Shown: positions 23,347 through 35,900 of the stretch, one piece after another
Position numbering within the stretch: the stretch's first letter is position 1
Layout of the letters: every line of letters starts with the position of its first letter
NCBI GenBank assembly: GCA_031772625.1
Contig: CM062810.1
Coordinates: 455,767,731-455,831,730, forward strand
Length of the DNA stretch: 64,000 nucleotides
DNA from: Pinus tabuliformis
Taxonomy: Eukaryota > Streptophyta > Pinopsida > Pinales > Pinaceae
Reading direction: 5' to 3'
Notes under the pieces: generated by a model
Told to the model about the DNA's origin: nothing
The model's input: the letters and a program-made list of their open reading frames with translations, nothing else
Database searches by the model: none
Made by a program: the position numbers and the translations under genes

Positions 23347-24990
23347 GGATGGAAGTGATTGCAATGAAGAAGATCCTGTTGCATTACCCATTCAAGATAT
23401 TGATATCAGTGTGCACATGAAGAACATCCCTCCACCTTTTGCTTCCAAAATTTCATGGTCTAAGGTCAAAGGATCCGTAATCCTTTCTCTTTGAATTTGA
23501 AATTATTTGTAGATATTATGGTTACTTATTAAACACTCAAAAATCGAGATTGTTTCCAGAAACATTGAAGGATAGAGCTCTTAAATGGTTCATGATTCTA
23601 GGGACTAATTCAATAACATCATATAATGATATGCGAAAGATATTTCTAGAAAAAATATAAAGATCATGATCTTAAAGAATAAATATCTAGAATGAATCAA
23701 AAAGAAGATGAGAGCATTGAGGATCCAATAGACAAGTTCATTTATAATGCTAAGAGGTAAAAATTACATCATTTAGGATCTTACACAATAGAAACCCTCT
23801 TTCTTAGAAAAATTAGGGACGAGTGGATTGATCTCCTTGATCTCATGAGTAGAGGTGATGTGTACCAAATATCAATTGAAGAAATTTTTTAAACCCGCAA
23901 ACACATTACAAGAGGAAGAAAAAGAGTAAGTAAATCAACATGAAGATTGGTATGTCAAGCTAAACTTGGAAATTTGTTTGATGAATTTAAAACAGAAATT
24001 CTGAGTGATCTAACCAAACAAGTAGAAATGTTAAGAATGCAAGATGAAAAAAATAAGATGTTGATATTTGTGTTGTCCATGTAGAATCACATGATGTTTA
24101 ACATTGTCCATCATTACTAAGTTTAAACGAAGTTTACCAATGGGACAATTGAGCTAGTCCAATGCGAATGCAACTATGTTTTGTAGCTCCAAGATGACCA
24201 GGGCAATCTGTTCAACTTGATATGATGTAAGAACCTAAGTAAGAATTTCAATCTTATCCACATCCAACTAAAATTAATGGGAACACACCCTTTCCATGGC
24301 AACCTTGTCCATCTCAATCCAGAAAACCAATCTTGGAAACAACGTTTGTAAGGAGCTTATGGGAGCCATCCACAATATAGTAAATATTTTCCTCAATATA
24401 CTACATACTCAACTCCATGTCATCCCTGCCATCCACCTCTACCATGACCACAACCCCTAACCACATCTATCTCAAATATCCACTCCCACTCAGCTAATTG
24501 TACTACTATTTTTGAACCCACACAATGAAGTAGGTCAACACACTTACAATGCTGAGGAACAACACTTCCAGAAATCTCATCTTGATCTCAATGGTACTCA
24601 TCCTAATTTAGCAAGAACATTACAAAAAAAATAGATTTTCTTTATACCATTTAAGGACAACATGTAGAAAATGGAGATTCAAAAGAGAAGACCAAAGAAT
24701 CATGGGATACACTTGATGAAGACCAGACATCAAAGTCAAAGATTGAGAAAGATTTCTCATGGTTACCACCAAATCCTCCACATATTCAATAGAACAATCA
24801 ACAAAAAGAAGAATATTTGAAGGTCATGGTAGAAGAAGACATGAAAAATGATCTAGATAAGAAAGGAAACCAAGGACATCAAAGTTGTATTGATGTTTGT
24901 TTCCAAAAAATCAACAAGATATAGCATTAGTCTCTTCTTCAACTGTGCTTGATATTTTCAGAGGTAAATAATTTGGTCTCTAAAATTTAG
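23347..24990 (+). pseudogene. Ty3/gypsy gag remnant
   Basis: From ATG at 23347 the DNA encodes a short acidic lead, then in shifting frames the pieces DRALKWFMILGTNSITSYND, NQKEDESIEDPIDKFIYNA and LHHLGSYTIETLFLRKIRDE, which follow the usual order of a retrotransposon gag domain. A Pro/Tyr-rich segment (SKYFPQYTTYSTPCHPCHPP) and a charged tail follow. Many frameshifts and stops, including one after the ATG segment, show it is long dead. No protease or RT was found downstream, so the element is truncated. Confidence 0.7.
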
Positions 24991-25204
24991 GTACATGTAA
25001 AATCACATATTGCAAGCCCACACGTCAGTTTATCTATCATCTTGATGTGCACATGGCTCCATTGGAATTACTCCTACACTTGCAAATGATTTTGTTTTTT
25101 TTCAAGTAGAGTAGGATAGGAAAAGAAATAAAAAATGTAAAATAAGAGAAAAAATAAAAATCTCAAGTGAAAACCTATTGTGAGACACATGAGGTTCTGA
25201 CATG

Positions 25205-25460
25205 AATGAATGTGTTGATGTCGAACATGGTAGAAACCACTTGATTACCAGTCAATGATGTAAACTGTTAACAAGTGTGAGAGAAGCCACCAGTGATGTC
25301 AATGGCTCTCAAAGTACCTAGTACAATCCATGAGATGTGAATAAATGTGTTGATGTCGAACATGTCACGGAATCCTTTGATCGAATGTCAATGATGTAAA
25401 CTATCGTCAAAGGCGAGAAACCTGCCATTGAGGCATGCAAATCTCAAGGTACTGACGATT
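25205..25460 (+). repeat. 135 bp tandem duplication
   Basis: AATGTGTTGATGTCGAACATG starts at 25209 and again at 25344 in nearly identical form; GTCAATGATGTAAACT also recurs at about the same distance. The two units differ by substitutions and small gaps. Confidence 0.8.
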
Positions 25461-26265
25461 TCTAAATCATCTTTCTAGATAATGAGCTGATGTCGATAGA
25501 AATCGATCCGTCATAGGCAAGCCCACAACATGAAATCATAGATCAAGTTGAAGAAATTTAGTTGCAAAGACTGACTCAGAGATGGTCAAGATGGATGACA
25601 GATATTTTGCAGACGAATGGCTTATTGGCAGTGACCTCTTGAACACATAACGACATGACAGGTGGTTTGGTGACAATTGACCCAAAGTTAATACCCAGAA
25701 ACCAGCTGAAGACTTTCAATGTGGTTTGATCAACTGTTAGGCAAAGTATTTCCCAACCTAGGTGAATAAAAGTGTCGTGTTCAAGATTGGTTACAAAGTA
25801 TGACAAACAGACTCATTTTTCTCTATTTTCCCCCACCATTTCTGACAAGTACCTCATTATTTTTGACAAGCTTGAGGAGGATAACATTTGCTTGATTATA
25901 AGCTCATCCTTTGGATGAGTGAAACTTAGTTTTAAATTCGAACCCTAAGAAGGAGTGGCTCGTTCTTGTTTGTAATTGAACAGGTCCTTTACTGTGAGAT
26001 TTTAACGAGTCTAGTATTGGAGAAACTCGGCGTTTTTCAATTTTAGAGAGTCTGAAAAAACTTAAGAAGACTCCAGGGTTGACCTGTTTTGTAAATTTGT
26101 GTCTCCAAAGCCCGAAAAAGTATAAAATAATACTTGAGAGAACCGCTTGATCTTTTACGACCAGGGAGTACGTTTCGTCATTAGTGCCCTTGATCCGAAA
26201 AAGTAAAAAAGCGATCAACGACATGTCGTTTTCTAACCGATATCGAATTTGAAACGACAAAAATC
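25461..26265. other. non-coding DNA between elements
   Basis: No credible gene seen. Minus-strand ORFs at 25576-25806 and 25904-26260 have no recognisable domain. The left end (3' LTR) of the Tat-like element should lie in or near this interval, but no copy of the LTR at 38066-38985 was found by eye. Confidence 0.3.
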
Positions 26266-26440
26266 CGGCAATCTTTTTATGTTTTTACGGTCAGAAAAGA
26301 GCTGTAAGTGGACCGTCTTTTAATTCCGTTATAACGAGTTTAAAATAAGAACTCGGCAATCTTTTCATGTTTCAGGAGTCAGAAAAGAGCTTAAAGATGA
26401 CTCTAAATGTTTTTTGTCAAAAATGATAGATTTCGCCTGA
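26266..26440 (+). repeat. 88 bp imperfect tandem duplication
   Basis: CGGCAATCTTTTTATGTTT followed by GTCAGAAAAGAGCT begins at 26266 and recurs at 26354 as CGGCAATCTTTTCATGTTT and GTCAGAAAAGAGCT. It lies 130-300 bases upstream of a TATA box, so it may be part of a promoter. Confidence 0.8.
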
Positions 26441-26567
26441 ATAATCCGTTATCCTGCACAAAAACACAAACATTACTCATACCTGTTTGAAATGGATAAA
26501 AATGTCGCAAACATAGCTTTCCAAAGTGAAACATAAACAAATTTGCAATTTATTTACTCAAAAAACT

Positions 26568-26575
26568 TATAAAAA
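26568..26575 (+). promoter_or_regulatory. TATA box candidate for PMD-like gene 2
   Basis: CTTATAAAAAGGG lies 441 bases before the PMD-like ATG at 27009, about 260 bases before a GC-rich array and just after an 88 bp duplication. It would drive transcription on the plus strand, opposite to the surrounding Tat-like gag-pol. Confidence 0.5.
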
Positions 26576-26829
26576 GGGCCTTTGTCAATTCATTTTTACC
26601 GTTTGAGTTTGAGTGAGAAAATAGTGCTTTTGCTCAGAAAACTTCCCATGAATATTTCGGAAAATCCAACTGTCGGAATCAAACACCGTCTTCTCCAGGT
26701 AATCAACATAATCCTACTTTTCATTTTTAACCGTTTCATTTTTTGTTTTAGTCATTTATTTTCATTTTTGGGAGGGTTTTTAGGCATAAAACCCGCGCGC
26801 AGGGGCCCGCAAGTTTACCACTGCTGGCC

Positions 26830-26925
26830 TGCGGACTCGGGGTCCGCACCTTCTATGTAGACAAAGTGCGGTCCCATGCATTGTTTCTAACCCAGAGGGT
26901 GCGGTCCCCGTCGCAAGGGTTTTTA
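26830..26925 (+). repeat. GC-rich TGCGG array in leader of PMD-like gene 2
   Basis: TGCGG occurs at 26830, 26867 and 26900 (spacings 37 and 33), with CCGCA or GTCCGCACC parts between. Upstream, CGCGCGCAGGGGCCCGC begins near 26793. The array sits between the TATA box at 26568 and the ATG at 27009. Confidence 0.7.
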
Positions 26926-27008
26926 ACCCAAAAATTCTCAAAAATGGATCAATCAAAATAATTTCTAGCAATTTAATTTATCCTTATACTTGATGCAAAG
27001 AGTACATC

Positions 27009-28215
27009 ATGCTATATTGGCGTGAACGAGAGCATGAGGACGTGGATGCCGCTGCATGGAATCATCAGCCTTCACTTGATTCTTTGAGGGCGTGCGGCTT
27101 GTACAAATTCTGGGCCATTCCTGGCATGAGGGCTCAGGTGGATTTCTTAGAGTGGTTGGTTGACAGATGGAGCGTACAGGACCAGTGCTTCTTCATTGGT
27201 GGCCACTAGCTCGAAATTGAGCTGGCGGACATATATTTTTTGACTGGTTTGCCTAAGAGAGGCGAAGACTTGACCCTATTTGGGGCTAGGGCAGGTGGCC
27301 AGTCTGTCGATAGCCTCTGGCTAGAGTACTGCAACAGCCAGGCTAGAGACAAAGGGATAGACATAAAGACCATATCCTATCCTGAGCTCATGGTGATTGC
27401 GTTCACTGTCACCAGACTTTGCGGGGCTACCACATTACTTTTTGCCACTGGATCCCAGATGCATATGGCAGTTGATTGCTTCTGAGGCACCATCTTCAAC
27501 TGGTGCGATGCTGTGTTGGCCAATGTGAAAGGCCAACTGACCAGGGCCAAGAACGGATGACTAAAGACCTTTGGTTATGGGGCTTTGGTCGTGAGTTTTG
27601 GCCTGGAGAGGGTTCCTATGTTGATCCCGTAGCACCTTACTATTGGAGCTGGGTTTCCTCGAGATCCCAAACTGATGCGATGGGTCGCAGTTATGGCCCG
27701 TCACCCGTACGAGAGGACAGAGGCTGCTCGATTCAAACCTGAGTATTTCCAATGGTTGGAAAACTAGGTCTTTTCTATTCAGGACTTCCCTTACGTTGGG
27801 ATAGATTTTCGTGGTGACCCAGACATGGTTCTTCCACCAGGAGAGTAGTGGGATGAGTCAGGTAAAATCCTTTTCAACATTTTTCCTATTTTAATTTTTT
27901 TATTTTTCCATCATCTCAAAACTGATAGCAAAAGTTTCAAATGCAGATGTGGGTCCACAGCGACTAGCCGCTCTCCGGCCTTACAAGAGGAAGCAACTAG
28001 TTGCACCCACGCCAGCCCCACAGGACGAATCAGCAGTGGTTTTGGCCGAGTTGGAGGGTCATCTTGAGCGCTTGACAGGAGATATTCCAGAGACCACTAT
28101 AGATGACATTCCTTGTCGACTTCAGCGCTATGTGATTGGGGTCCCGGGACCTTTTAGGAGGTTCCTTTGCAAGGTGGCCCGTGCAGTGGTTTCTTATAGA
28201 GATCATCACCAGTGA
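27009..28215 (+). pseudogene. PMD-like ORF with one intron, antisense to Tat gag-pol
   Basis: The translation opens MLYWREREHEDVDAAAWNH and continues with FWAIPGMRAQVDFLEWLVD and ADIYFLTGLPKRGEDL, a helical plant-specific family found beside Ty3/gypsy elements (recognised by memory). Exon 1 runs to 27861 in one frame with stops at 27207, 27483, 27558, 27629, 27766 and 27846; TAG and TGA codons here fit C-to-T changes at Gln and Arg codons. Its end reads DFRGDPDMVLPPGE, as in relatives I recall. An 85-base intron (27862-27946) joins in phase to exon 2, which encodes a basic start (QRLAALRPYKRKQ) and a short helical tail ending at TGA 28213. The gene converges on the RNase H ORF, 190 bases apart. 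Cellular role unknown. Confidence 0.7.
27862..27946 (+). other. spliceosomal intron in PMD-like gene 2
   Basis: The exon frame ends GATGAGTCAG, followed by GTAAAATCC; the intron is T-rich and closes with AAATGCAG before ATGTGGGTCC. Removing 85 bases keeps one frame (a split Asp codon) from the first part of the protein into the second. Phase, T content and splice dinucleotides all agree. Confidence 0.7.
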
Positions 28216-28405
28216 TAGGATGATCGCCTATTGTGGGCACATGTGACATTTTTGTTTTTTGTACTTATCATTTTTGCCGATCATAAGGTGTTTTTCAACC
28301 TATGATCAAGGACAATGTATTTTTTGACACACTCCTATATATATCACTATTACCGGCTTATCTCATGAATCATGTTATGGAATGGTTTTAAATTTACATG
28401 TATGA

Positions 28406-28825
28406 TTATTGCAAATGTCTATTTAACATTCGAGAAGCAATTGCATCTGCTAATGTATTTAAAGATCTTGGAATATGCTGATATTCAATATAATCAAATT
28501 CACGTTCCAAGAGACGCACTCTCAAAAATAATCTTAATAACACTGGATTTCTAATGGCATACACTCTATTAAGCTATAATAAAACGAGTTCAGAATCTAA
28601 CCTCACTATCAAACTCCGAATCCCAAATGAAATAGATTCAGATAATAACTCAATCACTGCACTATACTCGGCAATGTTGTTCGTTGTTTGACCGAGGCTT
28701 ACCCCATGCATAGATACTAACTCGTCAGAGGGCAAATAGATAACCCAAGCTGCAGAAGAGATGTTTCGTGTATTACAACAAGCACCATCAGCGAAACAAA
28801 TGTATGTTTGGAGAGGCATTGACAT
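28406..28825 (-). pseudogene. second (archaeal-type) RNase H, downstream of integrase
   Basis: The minus-strand ORF carries the RNase H core: CFADGA with the first Asp, NNIAEYSAV with Glu, and VRLDSE with the second Asp, followed after a TAG at 28574 by LNRVYAIRNP and a C-terminal HIPRSLNTLADAIA with the last Asp. It ends at TAA 28406-28408. This is the extra RNase H typical of Tat elements, thought to supplement the decayed Ty3 RNase H. It lies in the same frame as gag-pol but is separated from the integrase stop by about 140 bases containing stops, so it would be a separate ORF or need another expression route. Confidence 0.8.
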
Positions 28826-28963
28826 CAGCAATATCAAGAGTAAAACCAAGATAAGCAGGAATAATGACGAAAAAACACTCTCTAAGCTAAGCACACTGTT
28901 TAAACTAAAACACACCAGCTAGAAAGAAAAACTATCCTAACTAAAAATCTCCATACCCATCCG

Positions 28964-30157
28964 TTAAGCATAATACCTCTTCAAGTAAAGACCATTTCTG
29001 GGTTTACCCAAAGAGTCCCCGTCAAAGTCTGCCAATTCATAGGCCCCTTTGGCTAGCTTTTGCTTGACAACATAGGGACCATGGCACATAGGAACTAATT
29101 TTCCACCGCCTAATTTATCATTAGCTTGATCGTAAACTAAGACTAGATCTCCTTCTGAAAAATTTCGAGGGGTCACATTTCGATCATATTGAGCTTTCAT
29201 GCGTTTTGCGTGAGTCTCAATCGCCAATGCAACATCGCGTCGATTCTCATCTAATTGAGCCAATTATAACAAACGCTTTTCCTCTTCGGAAGTGGCTGGA
29301 TGTAACTCGATGGCCATTTGCAGTGATGGGATTTTGCATTCAATGGGTAACACGACTTCCAAACCATAGACTAGTTGGAAAGGAGTGAACCCTGTTGATG
29401 TTTTTACTGAAGTTCGGTATGCCCAAAGTGCTGAAAATAACATGTTTTGCCAATTCGACCGATGAATCCCAATGATTCGTCGGATCATGATAACTAAAAC
29501 TTTGTTGATGGATTCATCCAGACCATTCGCTTGTGGATAATAAGGGGTTGAACTATCGTGACGTAAACCAAGCTGGCCTGTAAGTTCGGTCATCATAACG
29601 TTTCGAAAATGGCACCCATGATCAGTGATTATCGCTTGTGGGACACCAAACCTAGCAATTATATGATTGAACATGAAAATTGCAGTTGTCTTGCTGTCTG
29701 CCTCAAATGTAGGCATCGCCTCGGCCCACTTAGTAAAATAATCTACCGCAAGGATGATATACGCATGCCCCCCGGCCGAGTGAGGGTTACATGTAATAAA
29801 ATCGATACCCCATTTGGAAAAAGGACCAACGACAATTATAGGGTGGAGAGGAGCAGGTGGAGCGCACATCTTTCGATAAAAAATTTGGCAGTTGTGGCAT
29901 TTTCGGACCGCCGTAATACAATCTTTAAATAAAGACGGCCAGAAGTAGCTAGCACGCAATATCTTTTGGGCTATGGCAAACCCAGACATATGACCGCCAC
30001 ACGCTCTAGAGTGACAGTCATTTAGAACCCTTTCAGCTTCCTTGTGAGTTAAGCAACGTCGAAAAACAGAGTCCGCCCCACGGCAATAAAGAGTATCTCC
30101 AATAATCCTGAATTATTGGGACTGGAATCGAATTTTTCGACGTTCTGACCTTGAAAT
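28964..30157 (-). pseudogene. Tat-like integrase
   Basis: Zinc-binding HHCC part: HKEAERVLNDCHSRACGGH..CHNCQIF. Catalytic core: GIDFITC, IITDHG and NGLDES, with exactly 35 residues between the second Asp and the Glu, as the D,D-35-E rule demands. The C-terminal part (GDLVLVYDQ..GPYVVKQKL) ends at a conserved-looking LKRYYA stop (28964). In-frame stops at 30113 and 29264 are TAA and fit CAA-to-TAA changes. No frameshift. Confidence 0.93.
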
Positions 30158-31516
30158 TTATGGCCGAAAGGATTGGGTCTGAAGATAAACGATGATATCC
30201 CCATACCACAGATCTAAAGTGCTGATTAGAAACAAGGATTCATCCGCAATGGGCTCCTCCGCCACAATTTTCATGTCAGCATGCACGAAGTCACACATTA
30301 ACTCCGCAAAAACTAAAGATTTCTTAGACTTGGATTTCTCAAATTCCAAGTCGAACTCCTGCAGGATAACGATCCATTTAGAGTACTTGCCCCCTTGAAA
30401 TTGCTTGGTCAAAATGTAGATCATAGGGTTGCAATCCAAAATTACTCTAGTTTTACGTAGTCAAATGTAGTGACGAAAACGTTGGACAGCTTGAACGGCT
30501 GCCAATGCCAATTTCTCCACATGTGAGTATTTTAGCTTAGTTAGATTTAAAGTTCGACTAAGGTAATATATCACATGTTCAGTTTTGAATTCATCTTCCT
30601 GTACTAAGACCATTCTAATGGTGGAATGAGAGGCGGCGAGATACAAGAAGTAATCCTGGTTGTAGTTGGGAGGATGCAACAACGGTGCATGGGTCAACGC
30701 GTGTTTGAGTGCATCAAAAGATTTCTGAGCTATCTCATCCCAATAGAATGGAGTATTCTGCTTCAACAACCAGGTAAAACCCTTTGTAGCCTCGGCATAG
30801 TTAGGAATGAATCGTCGTAAAAAGTTTGCTTTCCCCTGCAAACTTTGGAGTTGGCGAAGACTCGAAGGAGGAGGCAATTTGATGATAGCTTCGACCTTCG
30901 AGGGATCAACGTGAATGCCAGCTTTTGAAACTACAAATCCCAGTAATCGACCCGTTTCTATACAGAAGACACATTTGTGTGGGTTCAACCGAATCCGATA
31001 ATGCCTACACCTCATAAAGATTGCTCTTAGATGGACGAGGTGATCAGCTCGATGTAATGAATGAGCAGGCAAGTCATCGAGATAAGGTTGCACAATGTGC
31101 TTGATGTCATGAAACGCATAAGACATCGCCCTTTGAAAAGTTGCTCCGGCATTCTTAAGCCCAAAAGGTAACTTGCAATAAGAAAGTGTCCCCCATGGAC
31201 AAATGAAAGTCGTTTTTGGTTGATCAACAGGTAGAATATTGATTTGATTGTATTCGGAAAAACCGTCCATGAAGGAGAATATTTCGTTGCCGGCACAATC
31301 ATCAATGATTTGATCGATATAGGGAGTTGGGTAATTGTCCTTTGGATAGGCTCGATTAATGTCCCTATAGTTGATGTATATTCTTATTGTTCCCTGTTTT
31401 TTGTTAACCGGAACAATATTCGATACCCAATCCGTTAACGGGATCAGATAAATGAAACCTACTTTCAATAGTTTCTCAACTTCTGCTTTAATTGCAGCAG
31501 CTTTTCGTGGGTAAAT
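30158..31516 (-). pseudogene. Tat-like reverse transcriptase and Ty3-type RNase H
   Basis: RT pieces in order: SNIVPVNKKQGTIRIYINYR, DGFSEYNQI, PWGTLSYCKLPFGLKNAGAT and the catalytic YLDD. The connection and RNase H follow (FYWDEIAQKSFDALK, VIYYLSRTLN..YSHVEKLALAAV). The Ty3 RNase H lacks an obvious first Asp in LYLAASHSTIRMVL, as is common in Tat elements that own a second RNase H. A TGA at 30461 and a TAA at 30158 interrupt the frame; both fit C-to-T changes. Confidence 0.93.
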
Positions 31517-32923
31517 CTAACGCAAACGTTGCCAGACGGGTTTAGCATCCGAGTAAGTCTTGATCTCATGAACAACAATCGCGGGATCAATTCCTAGCAT
31601 TTTCTCATAGGACCAGGCAAACACGTCACGGAATTCTTGAAATAGGGCCTTATATAGCTGAATTTCGTCATCTGTACACGAGGCACCTATATGAATGTTC
31701 TCAACAATTCCAAGCTTAACCGAAATGTCAATAGGAATAGTTCGAGAGGTGTTTCCCAAATTTAACTCTGAATCGGGATGTTTCATTGGACTCTGAGGTT
31801 CCTTGACATATTCAGTTGTAAAAATTGATGAGAAATCATTTTCAAAACAATCATCCTCAGGTAAAAACGAAGATCTGTGATGGAGATCTTCCCATGGTAA
31901 ATCATCTACACACAAGATTTCAAGAATTTTCTCATCAGAGTGAACAAGTTCAGAAAACGTGATTAAATCCAAGGTTGATGTGAAAAGTGATTCCTCATGG
32001 ACCACATTCATGAAGCCATTTTTGGTTGAAGATGGGTCGGCAAACGACTACACGGCTTCATAGGCAATTTCATATGGACTCAAAGGCATGGCATTACCAA
32101 ATGAGTCTATCTCAGATTCAGAAGGAATGATCCAAGCATCATCATAAACAATGGTGTCTGATGCAATCATATGAATAGTTGCAAATGAGGACGATGCGTT
32201 GATTGGAGGAAAAGGAAAAGTTCCCAGTAAACCGACATCTTTAACTAGTCCTACTCCAACATCATTATATGGGATAGTCGTTTTACCGACATGCTGAATA
32301 CTCTTAGAAGAGGCTTGGTCGGATGAAAAGTAAGCCAACTGGTCTATTGTTACGATCTTTCCATTATGTGGAAACTTTATTACTTGAAAGACCGATGAAA
32401 CGACCGCTGTCATAGCGTAAGACCAACTTCGACCCAAGAGAAGGTTGTAATCTAGAGGGGCATCAACCACCTCCACATCTAGACTAATGGTTTTTCCTTC
32501 AACCCCTATAGGCAAATCCTATAGAATGCCAAAATGATGAAACCCACAATCGTCAAAGGCCTTTAGAATCGTCGGGGATTGATTTAGCGAAGGAGAACCA
32601 AGCGATCTCCAACATTGTATCGACATAATACACATTGAGGCTCCCTCACCAATTACAGTTCGATGAATAGGCCTATTTTTTACTATCAGTGGAATCTGGA
32701 ATGCCATTTGATGAGGCAAACGCGGTGTACTATTTTCTAGATAAAAAATTATTAGGTTCGAGTCCTGAACGTCAACAGCTCCTATAGCCGACAGAAGTAA
32801 TTTAAGCTGTGCTGGACATGATTGTAGCACTTCCAAAGCCGACATTGCTGAGGGTGAAACAGCTAAATCCTCAACAATGTTATAATTCTGAGCCGCTCTC
32901 GCATGTGGATTGAAAGCTGACTT
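31517..32923 (-). pseudogene. Tat-like protease region and linker to RT
   Basis: The retropepsin-like part spans about 32845-32400: RTVIGEGASMCIM stands where an active-site Asp motif is expected, so that Asp seems lost, and DAPLDYNLLLGRSW marks the second conserved part of the fold. The acidic linker ends FREFRDVFAWSYEKM, the usual lead into RT. TAG codons at 32519, 32048 and 31517 break the frame and each fits CAG-to-TAG. Confidence 0.85.
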
Positions 32924-35900
32924 TCAAAGTATACCCTTGGCGGGCGGTTTGATTACCAAGTCTGGATTAGGTTTCTTGATCTGTAGTGGATCGGAACCGG
33001 GATCTAAGGTTGATGGATTAGAATGAGAAGATTCTGCTTCTTTACCATCAACGGGACTTTTACTACCATAATCTTGCGATTGAGTCGCAATCCTAACATG
33101 GGACATCATCAATATGGGTTCTTCATTGGCACTCGAGGATGAACCTATCATCTTACTGTCTTGAGCTGGAAAAGGATCCTTCAAAGCAGCAGGAGTTTGG
33201 GAACCTTTGACAATCTTCGCAACCTCTGTACGATGAGGGAAGTCTCTTGTAAAATGTTCATCGTCACAAATGAGACAAGGATAATGAGGTTTGCGCTTTT
33301 CATCATTGGATTCCGTCTTTTCAAGTTTCTCCTTTGAACTTTTGTCCGTTTTATTCTTCTTCTTTCCTTTCTTCTTCCCACCGGATTTTGATTTGGCTGT
33401 AGATGACTCTACAACGTGAATATCGGCGGAAATATCTGCAGAAGAATCTCCTGTTGGGGAATCAGGCAAGGTTATAATAGGAGAAGAATTCTTGGAAGAT
33501 TTCTTCTTACTTTTAGTGTTAACCGCACCAATCATACCATCGGCGGCATGAGATCCCGAAGGAGCTGCAGCAATTTGATTTTGCCTGGGAAGAGCGGCGA
33601 TTTTCTCGTGTAACGTACCTGACTGAGTATAGACCAAGTCAAGGTACTGCGCTTGAGCAATCACTTGCTCCTCAGTAACAACTTCGGCTTTAGCTACATC
33701 TTCAGTGATCTTTGGCAACAAAGATTTTACAAACCACTCGGCCAAGATCTGATTCGGAATAAATACCTTCACTAAACGCCGTCGATGTCTCCACTCATGA
33801 ATATGATCTGAAATGTAAGTGGATTTTGATTGTTTTAGCGAAGTTAGCAATTCCGTGCCATTTTCGTATCGGACTGGCAACTGAAAATGAGTTAAAAGCG
33901 AGGTAGCTAACTGACTAAAATTATAAAAAGTGCCTCACGGTAACTCAATGTACCACTTGGCCGCGAGACCAATTAGAGTGCGCTGGAAAAGTCTAAGACG
34001 GATTGAATCATCTGAAATGGAGTTAGACGCACACCAGAGGTGGTAAGTCATCACATGGTTCGACGAGTCCTCTCTTGATTTACCTTCGAACTTGGGAATG
34101 TCACTGGGCAACTTATTCAGCATTGGCGACCAAAACAGAAGATAATTAATGGGATCGTTCGTTAGGCGCGACAAGTCAGGCAAGTCCAAAGCTGCGATAA
34201 ATGGTAACTGCCGATTAGGATCCCTAAGACTCTGGGTCATGAGACCAGCCCAAGGAGGAGGATATTCAGGATAACTAGGAATAGGAATTGCGTTCGGGAT
34301 ATTGTATGCTCCCGGAAAACCAGGATTAACCAGACCGTACTAGGGTTGTTGAGGTTGTTGATAAGTGTACCCAGGATACGGTTGATAGTGATAGACTGGC
34401 TGCTGCACAGCAAGACTGAATTGGTATTGTCCCTAGTACGGTTGATAAGTAAATTGTGGTTGACTTGAGACAACCGTATTTGAACCAGGTTGTCCTACAG
34501 GCATCTGAACCGAAGTTTGAATCGTAGATCCAGACGGTGGTAAAGATGTCTGAGGAGTAGATACAGGAACAGTAGAAACCGGAGTTGTTGATACTCCAGA
34601 AGTAGGTGGGGTAAATTGAACAGATGTTGCGGCAGTTGTAGCAATCATTTGAGGCGGAGTACGAGGTGTACTAGACCCAGGTTGAGAAACTACCGAAGGT
34701 ACAGAAGTTTGAATGTTAGACTAGACTGGTTGCCGGGGTGAACCAGAAACTAAGGGTTGTCCAGTTTGAGATGACAACTGTACACTTGGCTGCAACACCT
34801 GTTGAGTTTGCGATGGATCCCACACTATATTCATTCCGGGGTACTGACCCATAACAGGTTGAGAATACTGAGGACCATAACCGGTTTGAGGGTAAGATTG
34901 ATAATTGAAAGGCACATTTCTCGTTCCTTGAACATACATTTGACCGGAAGGTGGTTGGAATCCTCGGTTCGAGTACTAACCTTGGGGTTGATACCCTTGA
35001 GGCACGTACTGATACTGGGGTTGACCTTTAGGTATAAATTGATACTGGGGTTGACCTTGGGGTACATATTGAGTCTGGGGTTGACCTTGAGGAACATACT
35101 ATCCCGTAGGTATGTACTGTCCTTGAGGTTGCCCCCCAGATGCAAATTGTGTACCTTGAGGTTGCCCCCCAGGCGAGAATTGAGGCTGCCCCCCAGGTGG
35201 TAACTGGCCACCTTGAGGTTGAGGATTGGGAATAGAACTTGACATCATAATAATGTCTACTACGCTCAACGGCTTAGTACCATTGCTTCCAGTTAATAAC
35301 CCTTGCTCAATGGGTTGAGGAGATGCTCCCAAAAAAATACCAAAAAGGGACTGATACCCGAAGGGAACAGAAGGACCACCCTACAAAAAGGATTCAAGTG
35401 ATTGAGTAAACATGGATGACTGTCCTGACATATTTATGGGAGTATAAAAACCTCTAGGTGTTTGGTGATAAGGAGTGCGAGGTGGTGAAAAACTTAACCC
35501 TGCGTTTTCTAAGAAATTAGTCAAAGAAAGATACCAAGAACTGCTCCTAAGTGGACTGTAAAAAATTGATTCATGCTCCCTTAGCTCAATAACAGGTTGA
35601 TTTTCAGGGATAGGGATGCCTACTTCTTCTTCTGGAGCAAGTTCTTCAATAGCAATAAGTCCAGAAGGAAGATCTTGGGTGATTACTCTTTCTACCCTAG
35701 GTGAACCAGGACCACTGGAAGTTGGAGAAACAAACCCCGATGTCGGAGTAGCAGCAAATTCACTTTCAGGATCGAATATTTCATGTTCCTCACCTATATC
35801 ACTAGTATATGAAAAGCTCCCAGTAACTTCGGAAACAGACACTGACTGTGGATTATAATCTGCCACTAACAGTTGAAAATCAGGATGTAAAATCAAAGAA

